A stretch of 64,000 nt of DNA from Verrucomicrobiota bacterium (GTDB lineage Bacteria > Verrucomicrobiota > Verrucomicrobiia > Opitutales > UBA953), in the NCBI GenBank assembly GCA_030830965.1, contig JAURLX010000030.1:43310-107309 (forward strand), in the 5' to 3' direction. This document shows positions 42,685 to 51,067 of the stretch, piece by piece. The notes beneath the pieces are model-generated. The model ran no database searches. It was not told the origin of the DNA and worked only from the letters and a program-made list of their open reading frames with translations. The number at the start of each line of letters is the position of its first letter. The first letter of the stretch is position 1. Position numbers and translations under genes: made by a program.

Positions 42685-45600
42685 TCAGTTCACGTAGACG
42701 AACTCGTTGGACAGGATCAAGGCCTGAGCCAGCAGCTCCAGGGGGGTAAGCGGGGCCCGCGACACGGCTTCGCCCGTGTTCCGGAGAACGCCTTCGGCTC
42801 CGCCGCGGCCCATGGCAGTGGTGGTGGCCATCATCATGGACTCGTCTTCCGTCTTCATCGCTCCCTGAGCGGACTTAACCGGGGTCCCGAAGGCGCTCGC
42901 CCCACGGGGAGCGGTCGAACCAGGACGGACGGCGGACTTGGAAGCCCCGGTGGTGCCACGGGAGGATCCGGAGGCGAGCGCCAGACGGGCCTTGGTGATG
43001 AAATCGTTGGCCATCCGGATCTCATTGGAGCTCGGACGGCGCTGGAGAATGGCGCGGTACATCGCGGTCACGCGGGTGTCCTCCGACATCGCGTTGGCAA
43101 CGTCCTTGCGGGATGCCACGGCGCGCGCGGCCTCGACCGAGATCGGATTGTTCATGAAGAACAGGGCCTGCGAAGGCACGATGGTCGAGTTGCGCTTGGA
43201 GTTGGCGGCGTCGGGGTCGGCGTAGTCGAACTGGGTGAGGGTCTCGTTCAGACGCGCGCGGTCGACATAGCCGTAGAGGCTACGGCGGTAGCTGAACGGT
43301 TCGTCGGTAATATTGACGGGCTGGCCTCCCACGACGGGGTTAAGCTTGCCGGTGAGCACGACCAGCGAGTCGCGGATGGCCTCGAAGTCGAGCCGACGGA
43401 GTCGCGCGTGCCAGAGCAACCGGTTCGGCGCGTCGACCTTGGTCGGATCGACCGCGGCCTTCTTCACGAGCATGGGATTCGACAGGGGGTTGGCGTCCTG
43501 CCGGTAGGCGTTGCTCATCACCATCACGCGGAGCAGCTTCTTGACGCTCCATCCCCCGTCGCGGAACTCGGCGGCCAGGTAGTCGAGCAGCTCAGGGTGG
43601 GAAGGCGGCAGGGACATGTTGCCGAAGTCGTCGGGCGTGGTGACCAGTCCCTCGCCGTAGATCTTGAGCCAGAAGCGGTTCACCGCCACGCGGGGCGTGA
43701 GAGGGTTGGACTTGTCCACGACGGACCGGGCGAACTCGAGACGACCGGAGCCGTCGACGTAAGGCCGGCGGTCGCCCTGGGAGAGGGCCTCAAGGAAACG
43801 CCGCGGCACGACATCGCCCTTCTTGTTCTTGTCGCCGCGGATGTACACGTAGCTGTCCCGGGGCTCCTCGGCGTCCTCGATGGCCATGGCCTGGGCGGGC
43901 ACGCCCGGATGCGAGAGACGGAGCTCGTTGATCTTCGCGTGGCGGAAGTAGGCGATGGGCGCGGTGTTGTTGATGCCGCCGTAGATGGGCCGGTTCTGCC
44001 AAGGCTCGCAGAACTTGCGGCTGTTGAAGAGGGCGATCATCTCCTCGTTGTCGAAGATGTCGTCGTACTTGGGCACGGCCCAAGGATAGTTGGCGAGCTG
44101 GGCGATGGCGGGGCTGGCCTTGGAGAGGTCGGCGCCGGGCTTGGCGATGAGGTCTAGGTAGGCGAGGATCGCGGCCTTGTTCTGGACGTAGACCTTCTGG
44201 TAGGCGACGGCCACGTCGTCGAGGGTCTTGGGCTTCATGCCGCGCAGCGCGGCGGCGATGTAGGGGTTCACGGGGACCTCAGGGTCGTCGAGGGCGTCCT
44301 GCAGCGCGGCGGCCGCTCGTTCCGCGAAGTAGATGTCGGGCACCTCCATCAGGCGGGCGAACGGGCCGGTCACCGGGGAATCCTTCTGGACGCGCATGGG
44401 TTCGAAGTCGGGCACGTTCTGGTCGAGCTTGTACTTGTCTTCGTATTTTCCTGCCTCGGCGGAGCCGCGCTTGACGGACGCGACCATCAACCGGCCGGCC
44501 ATCTCGCGATCGTAGCGGGCCCGGACGTCCTTCATGTACCGGAAGAAGCCGGCGACCTGCTCGTCCTGCAGCTGGTTGAGCCGGCGCAGGTAGTCCTCGC
44601 GGGCGGCCTTCTGCTTGGCCCCGGAGGCGGCGAGCACGGGCCGCTGCAGAGGCTCGCGGATCGAGGCGAAGATCCCGTGCAGGGAGTAGTAGTCCTCCGC
44701 CGGGATGGGGTCGAACTTGTGGTCATGGCAGCGCGAACAGGCCACGGTCAGGCCGAGGAAGGCCTTGGTGGTCGTATCGATGCGCTCGTCGATGGTGTCG
44801 TCGTCGTTGTCGAAGCGTCGGCCCACGGTCAGGAAGCCAAGCGCGGCCAGGCGCGGGTCGTCGGGCGAGACGCCGGGCAGGCGGTCGGCGGCGAGCTGCT
44901 CGGTGATGAACTGGTCGTAGGGCTTGTCCTCGTTGAAGGCGTTGATGACGTAGTCGCGGTAGGTCCACGCGTAAGCGTAGCGATAGTCGGTGAAGAGGCT
45001 CTCACCTTGGTCGACCTGCAGGCCGCGGGTGTCGGAGTAACGCGCCGTGTCCAGCCAATGGCGGGCCCAGCGCTCGCCGAAATGGGGGGAGGCGAGGAGC
45101 GCGTCCACCTGACGGGCGATGATGGTCTCGGCGGTGTCGGACTTCATGCCGCGGCGGGCGGCGATGGAGTCGTTGGTCTTCGCGGCCTCGTAAGCCTTCA
45201 CGAAGGCCTCGACCTGCTCGGACGTCGGGGGCAGCCCCACGAGGTCATAGAACATCCGTCGCAGGAGCGCCTCGGGATCCGCGGCAGGACTCGGCACGAG
45301 CCCGGCGGCGTCAAGCTTGGCGAGGATGAAACGGTCGATGGGCGTACGGGCCCAGGACTCATCCTTGACGGCGGGGATAGCGGGCTTGGCGAGAGGCTGG
45401 TAGGCCCAGTGCTTCTTGGCCTTGTCGGTGAGTCCGGTGAGCTTTTCACCGGCGCCGGCGGGCGCAGGGGCCCCCATGGTCACCCATTCTTCAAGGATCG
45501 CCACTTTCGCATCGCCGATATGCCCGCCGTTCTTCTTGGGAGGCATCGCGAGGTCAGGATCGTGGTAACGGACAGCGCGAATCAGCAGGGACCGGTCGAG

Positions 45601-45861
45601 ACTGCCCGGCACGACGGCAGGGCCTTCCTCGCCGCCCTTCAGCATGCCGTCCAGAGAGTCAAGGATGAGGCTCCCCTTGGAGGAGTTCTTCGCGATCGAG
45701 TGACACTCGTAGCAGTGCTCGCTGAGAATGGGCCGGACCTTCTTTTCAAAGAATTCGAGGCCCTCGGCGGTGGGAGCGGGAGCCTTGGGCTCATCGGCGG
45801 CGAAAGCCGCCGAGACGAGAAAACTCAGGATGCCGGCGAGACTGAATCTATGACGCTTCAT
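42685..45861 (-). CDS. PSD1/DUF1549-DUF1553 di-haem exported protein, copy 3
   Basis: 1058 aa with signal peptide (MKRHRFSLAGILSFLVSAAFA). First haem motif CYECH at 50-54, second CSRCHDHKFDPIP in DUF1549. Shares with copy 2 the blocks HFGERWARHWLDTARYSD, PYDQFITEQLAADRLPGV, RRFLEALSQGDRRPYVDGSG and GNMSLPPSHPELLDYL, so the two are each other's closest relatives here. Its variable C-terminal stretch (SAVRPGSTAPRGASAFGTP, then KTEDESMMMATTTAMGRGG) is unlike copy 2 in sequence but alike in composition. The start is preceded by CTTTCCCC. Confidence 0.93.
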   Translation of the reverse strand: MKRHRFSLAGILSFLVSAAFAADEPKAPAPTAEGLEFFEKKVRPILSEHCYECHSIAKNSSKGSLILDSLDGMLKGGEEGPAVVPGSLDRSLLIRAVRYHDPDLAMPPKKNGGHIGDAKVAILEEWVTMGAPAPAGAGEKLTGLTDKAKKHWAYQPLAKPAIPAVKDESWARTPIDRFILAKLDAAGLVPSPAADPEALLRRMFYDLVGLPPTSEQVEAFVKAYEAAKTNDSIAARRGMKSDTAETIIARQVDALLASPHFGERWARHWLDTARYSDTRGLQVDQGESLFTDYRYAYAWTYRDYVINAFNEDKPYDQFITEQLAADRLPGVSPDDPRLAALGFLTVGRRFDNDDDTIDERIDTTTKAFLGLTVACSRCHDHKFDPIPAEDYYSLHGIFASIREPLQRPVLAASGAKQKAAREDYLRRLNQLQDEQVAGFFRYMKDVRARYDREMAGRLMVASVKRGSAEAGKYEDKYKLDQNVPDFEPMRVQKDSPVTGPFARLMEVPDIYFAERAAAALQDALDDPEVPVNPYIAAALRGMKPKTLDDVAVAYQKVYVQNKAAILAYLDLIAKPGADLSKASPAIAQLANYPWAVPKYDDIFDNEEMIALFNSRKFCEPWQNRPIYGGINNTAPIAYFRHAKINELRLSHPGVPAQAMAIEDAEEPRDSYVYIRGDKNKKGDVVPRRFLEALSQGDRRPYVDGSGRLEFARSVVDKSNPLTPRVAVNRFWLKIYGEGLVTTPDDFGNMSLPPSHPELLDYLAAEFRDGGWSVKKLLRVMVMSNAYRQDANPLSNPMLVKKAAVDPTKVDAPNRLLWHARLRRLDFEAIRDSLVVLTGKLNPVVGGQPVNITDEPFSYRRSLYGYVDRARLNETLTQFDYADPDAANSKRNSTIVPSQALFFMNNPISVEAARAVASRKDVANAMSEDTRVTAMYRAILQRRPSSNEIRMANDFITKARLALASGSSRGTTGASKSAVRPGSTAPRGASAFGTPVKSAQGAMKTEDESMMMATTTAMGRGGAEGVLRNTGEAVSRAPLTPLELLAQALILSNEFVYVN

Positions 45862-45975
45862 GGGGAAAGACTACGGTAAGGGATTTGGCTAAATAATGTG
45901 GGCTGAAAAAAGCCCGAAGCAAGGCTGTTGACCCTCTTAAGGGGGGCTGAAAGTCTATGTTAAACCGGGAAAGTG

Positions 45976-47088
45976 ATGCGAATCCTCATCGCCAGCGACA
46001 AATTCAAAGGCGGGGCCAGCTCGGTCAGAATCGCCGAATCGATTCAAAATGGTCTGAAAAATGCCTTTCCGAAGGCGATTTTCGATGTCTGCCCCTTGGC
46101 GGACGGCGGAGAAGGCACCACGGAGGCCATCGTCAGCGCCCTAGGCGGACGGCTCGTCGACGTACCCACGGTCAACGCCCTAGCTGAGCCGATTTCCGCC
46201 CCGCTCGGCCTGGTCGACAAGGACAGCACTGCGATCATCGAAATGTCCGCCGCTGCAGGACTGGCCATGATCCCTAATGAGAAACGCAACCCATTTAAAT
46301 CCAATACTTTAGGCACTGGATTGATGATGGTTAAAGCGCTGGATTTTGGCTGCCGTAAGCTCGTCATGGGAATCGGGGGGAGCGCGACCAATGATGGAGG
46401 GCTCGGGGTGGCGCTAGCGCTCGGATACAGGTTCCGGCGCGGCGACGTTTTATTCCGTCCGGATCTCGGCTCGATTCTGGAGGCGACGGAACTGCTGCCA
46501 CCCGACAAGCCCCTGCGCGCGGAGATCGTCGTGGCCTGCGACGTGGACAACCCGCTGCTGGGACCCCGTGGCGCGACAAGAATCTACGGACCTCAGAAAG
46601 GCGTGCGCGATTTCGAGTGGTTTGAGGCGCGTCTGGAAAAACTGGCCGACCTCGCCGAGCGGCGCCTGGGCAGAAGCCTGCGCGACGCCCCCGGAGCCGG
46701 CGCCGCGGGCGGACTCGGCTTCGGGCTGATGGCATTCGCGGAGGCGAAGTTGGAATCAGGCTTCGACCTCGTCGCCTCCTGCACCGGCCTGAAGGAACGC
46801 GTGCGGCGCGCAGACCTCGTGATCACGGGCGAAGGACGGCTCGACGAGCAGACGCTCAGCGGCAAGGGCCCCTTCGGCGTCGCCCGCCTCGCCCGTTCGC
46901 TGGGTCGCAAGGTCGTGGCCGTCGCCGGTTCGGCCGCACCCTCCGCCGCCCTGCACGACGCCTTCGACCTCGTCGTCGAGGCGAAGCCGCCCGGCATGGA
47001 GCTTGCGGAGGCGATGCGCCGCACGGAGGAACTCGTGGCGGCGGCCGTGGCCGCGCAGGCGGAAGCGATTCGCCGGCTGACGGCCTAG
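45976..47088 (+). CDS. Glycerate kinase (2-phosphoglycerate forming)
   Basis: 370 aa glycerate kinase type 1 family. MRILIASDKFKGGASSVRIA, CPLADGGEGTTEAIV, VMGIGGSATNDGGLGVALAL, GAGAAGGLGFGLMAF and ADLVITGEGRLDEQTLSGKG are diagnostic. It phosphorylates D-glycerate, feeding glycolysis at the substrate of enolase. The ATG at 45976 is preferred to GTG at 45973. The first 400 nt have more AT-rich codons than neighbours. It is convergent with the DUF1501 gene, sharing the stop tetramer CTAG. Confidence 0.92.
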   Translation: MRILIASDKFKGGASSVRIAESIQNGLKNAFPKAIFDVCPLADGGEGTTEAIVSALGGRLVDVPTVNALAEPISAPLGLVDKDSTAIIEMSAAAGLAMIPNEKRNPFKSNTLGTGLMMVKALDFGCRKLVMGIGGSATNDGGLGVALALGYRFRRGDVLFRPDLGSILEATELLPPDKPLRAEIVVACDVDNPLLGPRGATRIYGPQKGVRDFEWFEARLEKLADLAERRLGRSLRDAPGAGAAGGLGFGLMAFAEAKLESGFDLVASCTGLKERVRRADLVITGEGRLDEQTLSGKGPFGVARLARSLGRKVVAVAGSAAPSAALHDAFDLVVEAKPPGMELAEAMRRTEELVAAAVAAQAEAIRRLTA

Positions 47089-48542
47089 GCCATCACGCCG
47101 GAGACCGCCCTGCCCTTGCCGTCGACGGTCGAGTAGAACGGGCGCCCCTCGATGTCGAAGGCGGCCTTGGGGCTCACGCCCATCAGGGTGAAGAGGGTGG
47201 CGTGCAGATCCTCGATCGAGACCGGGTCCTTCACCGCGACCAAGGGCCGCTCGTCCGCGGTGGCGCCATGGACGTGCCCCTTCTTCACGCCGCCTCCGAA
47301 CATCATGACGCTGGTGCCGCCGGTGAAATGCCGGTGCAGTCCGTAGTGGTCGGGGTTCTCGATGGTGGTCCCGCGGTTGAAGGCCTGGTCCTTGGCGGCC
47401 GAACCGGGACGGCCCTCGATCATCGCGTCACGGCTGAACTCGCTGGCGATCACGACGAGCGTGCGGTCGAGGAGGCCGCGCGCCTCGAGGTCCTTGATCA
47501 GCCGGGCGATCGGGCGGTCGATCTCCTTGTGCAGGCGGTCCACGGTCTCATGGCCCTTGCCGTGCGTGTCCCAGTGGAAGAAGGGCACGTATTCGGTCGT
47601 GACCTCGACGAAGCGGGCGCCGTTCTCGACCAGGCGCCGGGCGAGCAGGCATCCGCGCCCGAAGCGGCCGGTGTCGTAATCCTGCTGAACCTCCTTGGGC
47701 TCGAGGGAGATGTCGAAGGCGGCGCGCTCCTTGGCGCTGAGCAGGCGGTAGGCGTTGTCCATCGAGCGCAGCATGGAGTTGCGCTGGTGGTCGCTGAGCA
47801 GGTCGCGGTCGGGCGAGGCGTCGACGAGGCGGCGGAACTCGCGGTCGCGGTTCACGAAGCGCCCGGGATCCATGCCCTTGGGGGGACGCACGGCGGCGGA
47901 AGCCTCCTCGGGATAAGGCAGGTTCATCGGGCCGAACTCACCGCCGAAGAATCCGGCGGTGGTGAAGGCCTTCAGCTCCTCGCTCTCGCCGATGCCCTCA
48001 AGGCGCTGGCCGACGTTGATGAAAGCCGGCATCACCGGGTTGCGCGGACCGAGCACGCGGGCCATCCAGGCTCCGATGTGCGGACAGGCGACGGTCTGCG
48101 GCGGGACGTAGCCGGTATGCCAGTGGAACTGGTGACGGGAATGGAGGATGCTGCCGAGGTCGGGCTGGAAAGCGGAGCGGATCAGCGTGCCGCGGTCCAT
48201 GACGCCCGCGATGCCCTCGAGCCCCTCGCAGATGCGCACGCCGTCGACGGCGGTGGGGATGGACGGGAAGGTGCTGAGCACCCGAGAGTAGGACATGCCC
48301 TTCTCGTAGGGCGCGTAGCGCTTGGGGTCGAAGGTCTCGGGTGCGGCCATGCCGCCGGCCAGCCAGATGAGGATGCAGGCGTCAGCCTTGGCGGGCACGC
48401 GCTGCGCGGACTCCGCGCCAAGCGCACGCGGGGCGGAGAGAGAAAGGGTGGCGGCGCCGGCTGCGCCGAGCAGGCGCAGGAACTCGCGTCGCGCGAGAGG
48501 CTCCGGCAGGGAAAGGTCGAGTTCGGGAACGGGGCGGCTCAT
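47085..48542 (-). CDS. DUF1501 protein, Tat-exported, second copy
   Basis: 485 aa. Tat signal LARREFLRLLGAAGAATLSL. DACILIWLAGGMAAPETFDP, ENGARFVEVTTEYVPFFHWD, LVVIASEFSRDAMIEG and FGGGVKKGHVHGATADERPL match DUF1501. It differs a lot from the copy at 34673, so it is not a recent duplicate. It starts 4 nt after the PSD1 copy 4 stop, so the pair is one operon. Function unknown; the pair likely acts together outside the cytoplasm. Confidence 0.92.
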   Translation of the reverse strand: MSRPVPELDLSLPEPLARREFLRLLGAAGAATLSLSAPRALGAESAQRVPAKADACILIWLAGGMAAPETFDPKRYAPYEKGMSYSRVLSTFPSIPTAVDGVRICEGLEGIAGVMDRGTLIRSAFQPDLGSILHSRHQFHWHTGYVPPQTVACPHIGAWMARVLGPRNPVMPAFINVGQRLEGIGESEELKAFTTAGFFGGEFGPMNLPYPEEASAAVRPPKGMDPGRFVNRDREFRRLVDASPDRDLLSDHQRNSMLRSMDNAYRLLSAKERAAFDISLEPKEVQQDYDTGRFGRGCLLARRLVENGARFVEVTTEYVPFFHWDTHGKGHETVDRLHKEIDRPIARLIKDLEARGLLDRTLVVIASEFSRDAMIEGRPGSAAKDQAFNRGTTIENPDHYGLHRHFTGGTSVMMFGGGVKKGHVHGATADERPLVAVKDPVSIEDLHATLFTLMGVSPKAAFDIEGRPFYSTVDGKGRAVSGVMA

Positions 48543-48546
48543 GGTC

Positions 48547-50946
48547 TCAACGGACGGTCTGGAATTCAGGAAGCATGAACACGCTCCAGAGCAAATCGGC
48601 GACGCCGGTGGCGGAAGGCGTCTCGCCGACCATGCCGGCGGCGACCGCGAGCTCGGCCGACGACGGCTCGCGGCAGAGGGCGGCCAGGTAGACGTGGCGC
48701 GCGAGGGCGGACGGGGAACCCCACTTGCGGCGGAGAAGGTTGGCTGCGCCCCTCTCGACGAGGTCGGCCAGGGCAGCGCCGTTGGCGAGGTCGATGGCCT
48801 CCAAGGTGCTCAGCTCGTTGGGGCGCATGGAGACGATCTGCTCCCGGTTGGGCCGGCCGAGGGTGCGCTGGAGGAGGTCGGCCTTGAGCAGTCCGGCGCG
48901 CGGCGTGAGGAGCGACCCGCCCAGGGCCCCGGCGACCAGCTGGCTCATCCTGGCCTCGGCCGAGGCCCAGGTGCCGGGCTGGTTCACCACCGCCGCGGGC
49001 TTCCACTTCGCGCCCTGGGGCAGGCCACCGTCGCGAGCGGGAGCCGACTCGGTCCACTGCCACTGCGCGGAGGTCGCGACAATCTGGTCGCCGGAATCGG
49101 TCTGGATGTGAAGCTGCACCCAGAGGGCGGCGGCGTTCGGCTTCGAGCCGGCGTTGCGCGCAAACACCACGACCTCATTACGGCCGGAGCGGACCCGGGA
49201 GCTCAGGTCGACAATCTGAGGGTCGGTCCAGTTGTCTCCGGAGGCGACACTGACGCCGTTGAACCAGAGCTGGAACTCGTTGTCGCAACCGGCCACGACG
49301 AATGCGCGCCTCACGGCGCCGCGCACGGCGAACTCACGACGAAAGGTGCGGGACTCGCCGGCCTCAGGGAGGCGGGCGCGCTGACCGGTGAGGTCGTTGG
49401 ACCAGACGGGCTGGGCGACGAGCCCGACAGGGGGCGTCGAGCCGGCGGGGGCGCGCGTCACGACCGCGTCGATCTTGCCCGGGAAGGCGCCGGTCACGCG
49501 CCAGACAGCGTCGACGAACTGCTCCGCGGTCAGGCGCTTGGCGCGCGGGCCGCGGTAGACGTAGGCGCCCTCGTCGGCGTCGGGCGCGAGCACCTCGGCG
49601 CGTGAGCGGTAGGCCTCCGAGGTAGCGATAAAGGCGAGGACGGCGCGCAGGTCATACCTGGACTCGACAAGACGGTTGGCGAGGACGTCCAGCAGGTCCT
49701 GGTTCCATGGCTCGGTCTGCATGGCGTCGACGGGATGCACGACCCCTCTCCCCATGAGACGGTGCCAGAGCCGGTTCACGACCGTTCGCTGGAAGCGCCC
49801 GTTCTCCGGGTGGGTGAGCAGCGCGGCGAGCTGGCGCAGACGCTCCTCGCGCGGCGCGGCAGGATCGACCTGGCCGAGCTCGGGGAAGGGCCACGCGGCA
49901 GTGGCGGTGCGCCCGGTGGGCACGTCGCAACGCACGAGCTCCATCGGCTTCGTCGCGTAGACGGCGGCGAGGCCGTAGGCGTCCTTGAGCTTCCAACGGT
50001 CGACGAAGCTGTCGTGGCAGGAGGCGCACTTCATGTTGATGCCTAGGAAGGCCTGGGAGACGCTCTGCGAGAACTGCAGCTGGGGGAGCTGCCCGGCGCT
50101 GACGGCGCCTCGCCAGACGATGCCCTTCGAGAAACCCTCGCTGTCGGCATCGGGCGTGATGAGCTCCCGCACGAACGCGTCGTAGGGCTTGTTGTTGACG
50201 AGGGCCGAGTAGAGCCAGCCGGTGATCTGCTTCCGGCCGCCGTCGATGTAGCCGGTGCCCGAGTAGTCGTTGCGGAGCAGGTCGTTCCAGAAGGACATCC
50301 AGTGGTCGGCGTAGTCGACGTCGCGTGCCAGCAGGCGGTGGACGAGGCGTTCGCGCTTGTCGGGGGCGGCGTCGGCTAGGAACGCAGCGGCTTCCTCCGG
50401 CGTGGGCAGGAGTCCGATCAGGTCCAGATGGGCGCGCCGCAGGAAGGCGGAGTCGGAGGCGGGCGCCGGACGCGGCCGGCCGGCCTTGGCGGTCCAGGCG
50501 TCCAGCACGCGGTCCACAGGATGGGAACGGCCATCGATGGCGTCGGGAAGCGCGGGCGTGCGCGGCTTGAGCGGCGGCTCATAGGCGGGCTTCTTGAAAG
50601 CGAAGCCCTCGTCCCACTTCAGGCCATCGGCCACCCAGGCGCGCAGCTTGGCGACCTCGGCCTCGCTGAGGCCGGGCCCCTTGGGCGGCATGCGCTCGTC
50701 CTTATCCTTACTGACGATGACGGCGAGCATGCGAGAGGCGAGATCACCGGGCTTCACGACCGGACCGTCCTCGGACCCTTCGATGAGGTCGGCGCGGGTG
50801 TTCATGGAGAGTCCGCCCTTCTTCTTATCGCCCGTATGGCACTCGGCGCAGTGCTTGCGGAGAATCGGAACGACCTCGTGAGGAAAGTCCGCCGCCCCCG
50901 CGGCGACGGCCGCGAAGAAGAAGAGCAGGAAGGGGATGCCTCTCAT
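48547..50946 (-). CDS. PSD1/DUF1549-DUF1553 haem protein with inserted beta-sandwich, copy 4
   Basis: 799 aa, shorter than copies 1-3. The start at 50946 begins a signal peptide (MRGIPFLLFFFAAVAAGAA). First haem motif HCAECH (Cys33, Cys36, His37); second CASCHDSFVDRWKLKD in DUF1549. VVNRLWHRLMGRGVVHPVD begins DUF1553. Between the two halves of DUF1553 there is an inserted domain at about residues 506-634 (AFVVAGCDNEFQLWFNGVSV, VDLSSRVRSGRNEVVVFARN) resembling the jelly-roll sugar-binding modules of glycosidases. It is the upstream partner of the DUF1501 gene at 47085, with a 4-nt gap. Confidence 0.9.
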   Translation of the reverse strand: MRGIPFLLFFFAAVAAGAADFPHEVVPILRKHCAECHTGDKKKGGLSMNTRADLIEGSEDGPVVKPGDLASRMLAVIVSKDKDERMPPKGPGLSEAEVAKLRAWVADGLKWDEGFAFKKPAYEPPLKPRTPALPDAIDGRSHPVDRVLDAWTAKAGRPRPAPASDSAFLRRAHLDLIGLLPTPEEAAAFLADAAPDKRERLVHRLLARDVDYADHWMSFWNDLLRNDYSGTGYIDGGRKQITGWLYSALVNNKPYDAFVRELITPDADSEGFSKGIVWRGAVSAGQLPQLQFSQSVSQAFLGINMKCASCHDSFVDRWKLKDAYGLAAVYATKPMELVRCDVPTGRTATAAWPFPELGQVDPAAPREERLRQLAALLTHPENGRFQRTVVNRLWHRLMGRGVVHPVDAMQTEPWNQDLLDVLANRLVESRYDLRAVLAFIATSEAYRSRAEVLAPDADEGAYVYRGPRAKRLTAEQFVDAVWRVTGAFPGKIDAVVTRAPAGSTPPVGLVAQPVWSNDLTGQRARLPEAGESRTFRREFAVRGAVRRAFVVAGCDNEFQLWFNGVSVASGDNWTDPQIVDLSSRVRSGRNEVVVFARNAGSKPNAAALWVQLHIQTDSGDQIVATSAQWQWTESAPARDGGLPQGAKWKPAAVVNQPGTWASAEARMSQLVAGALGGSLLTPRAGLLKADLLQRTLGRPNREQIVSMRPNELSTLEAIDLANGAALADLVERGAANLLRRKWGSPSALARHVYLAALCREPSSAELAVAAGMVGETPSATGVADLLWSVFMLPEFQTVR

Positions 50947-51020
50947 CGGAGGCAGGATTGGAGCCCGCTCCGAACACGGCAAGCACTCGGTGCATGGGCT
51001 TTATGGCCCAGGCCATGAAT

Positions 51021-51044
51021 AAAAAGGGGCGCCCTAGGCGCCCC
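51021..51044 (-). terminator. Terminator of the lactonase/sulfatase unit
   Basis: The 8-bp stem GGGGCGCC/GGCGCCCC with loop CTA is followed on the minus strand by TTTTTATT, 23 nt past the lactonase stop. Confidence 0.9.
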
Positions 51045-51067
51045 GGAAACCGCCCGCCTCCTGGTCC

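Noticed and set aside
36100..45861. Mobile element or recent segmental duplication
   Set aside because: The three paralogues are diverged over their whole length, have separate leaders and terminators, and no transposase, direct repeats or inverted ends are seen.
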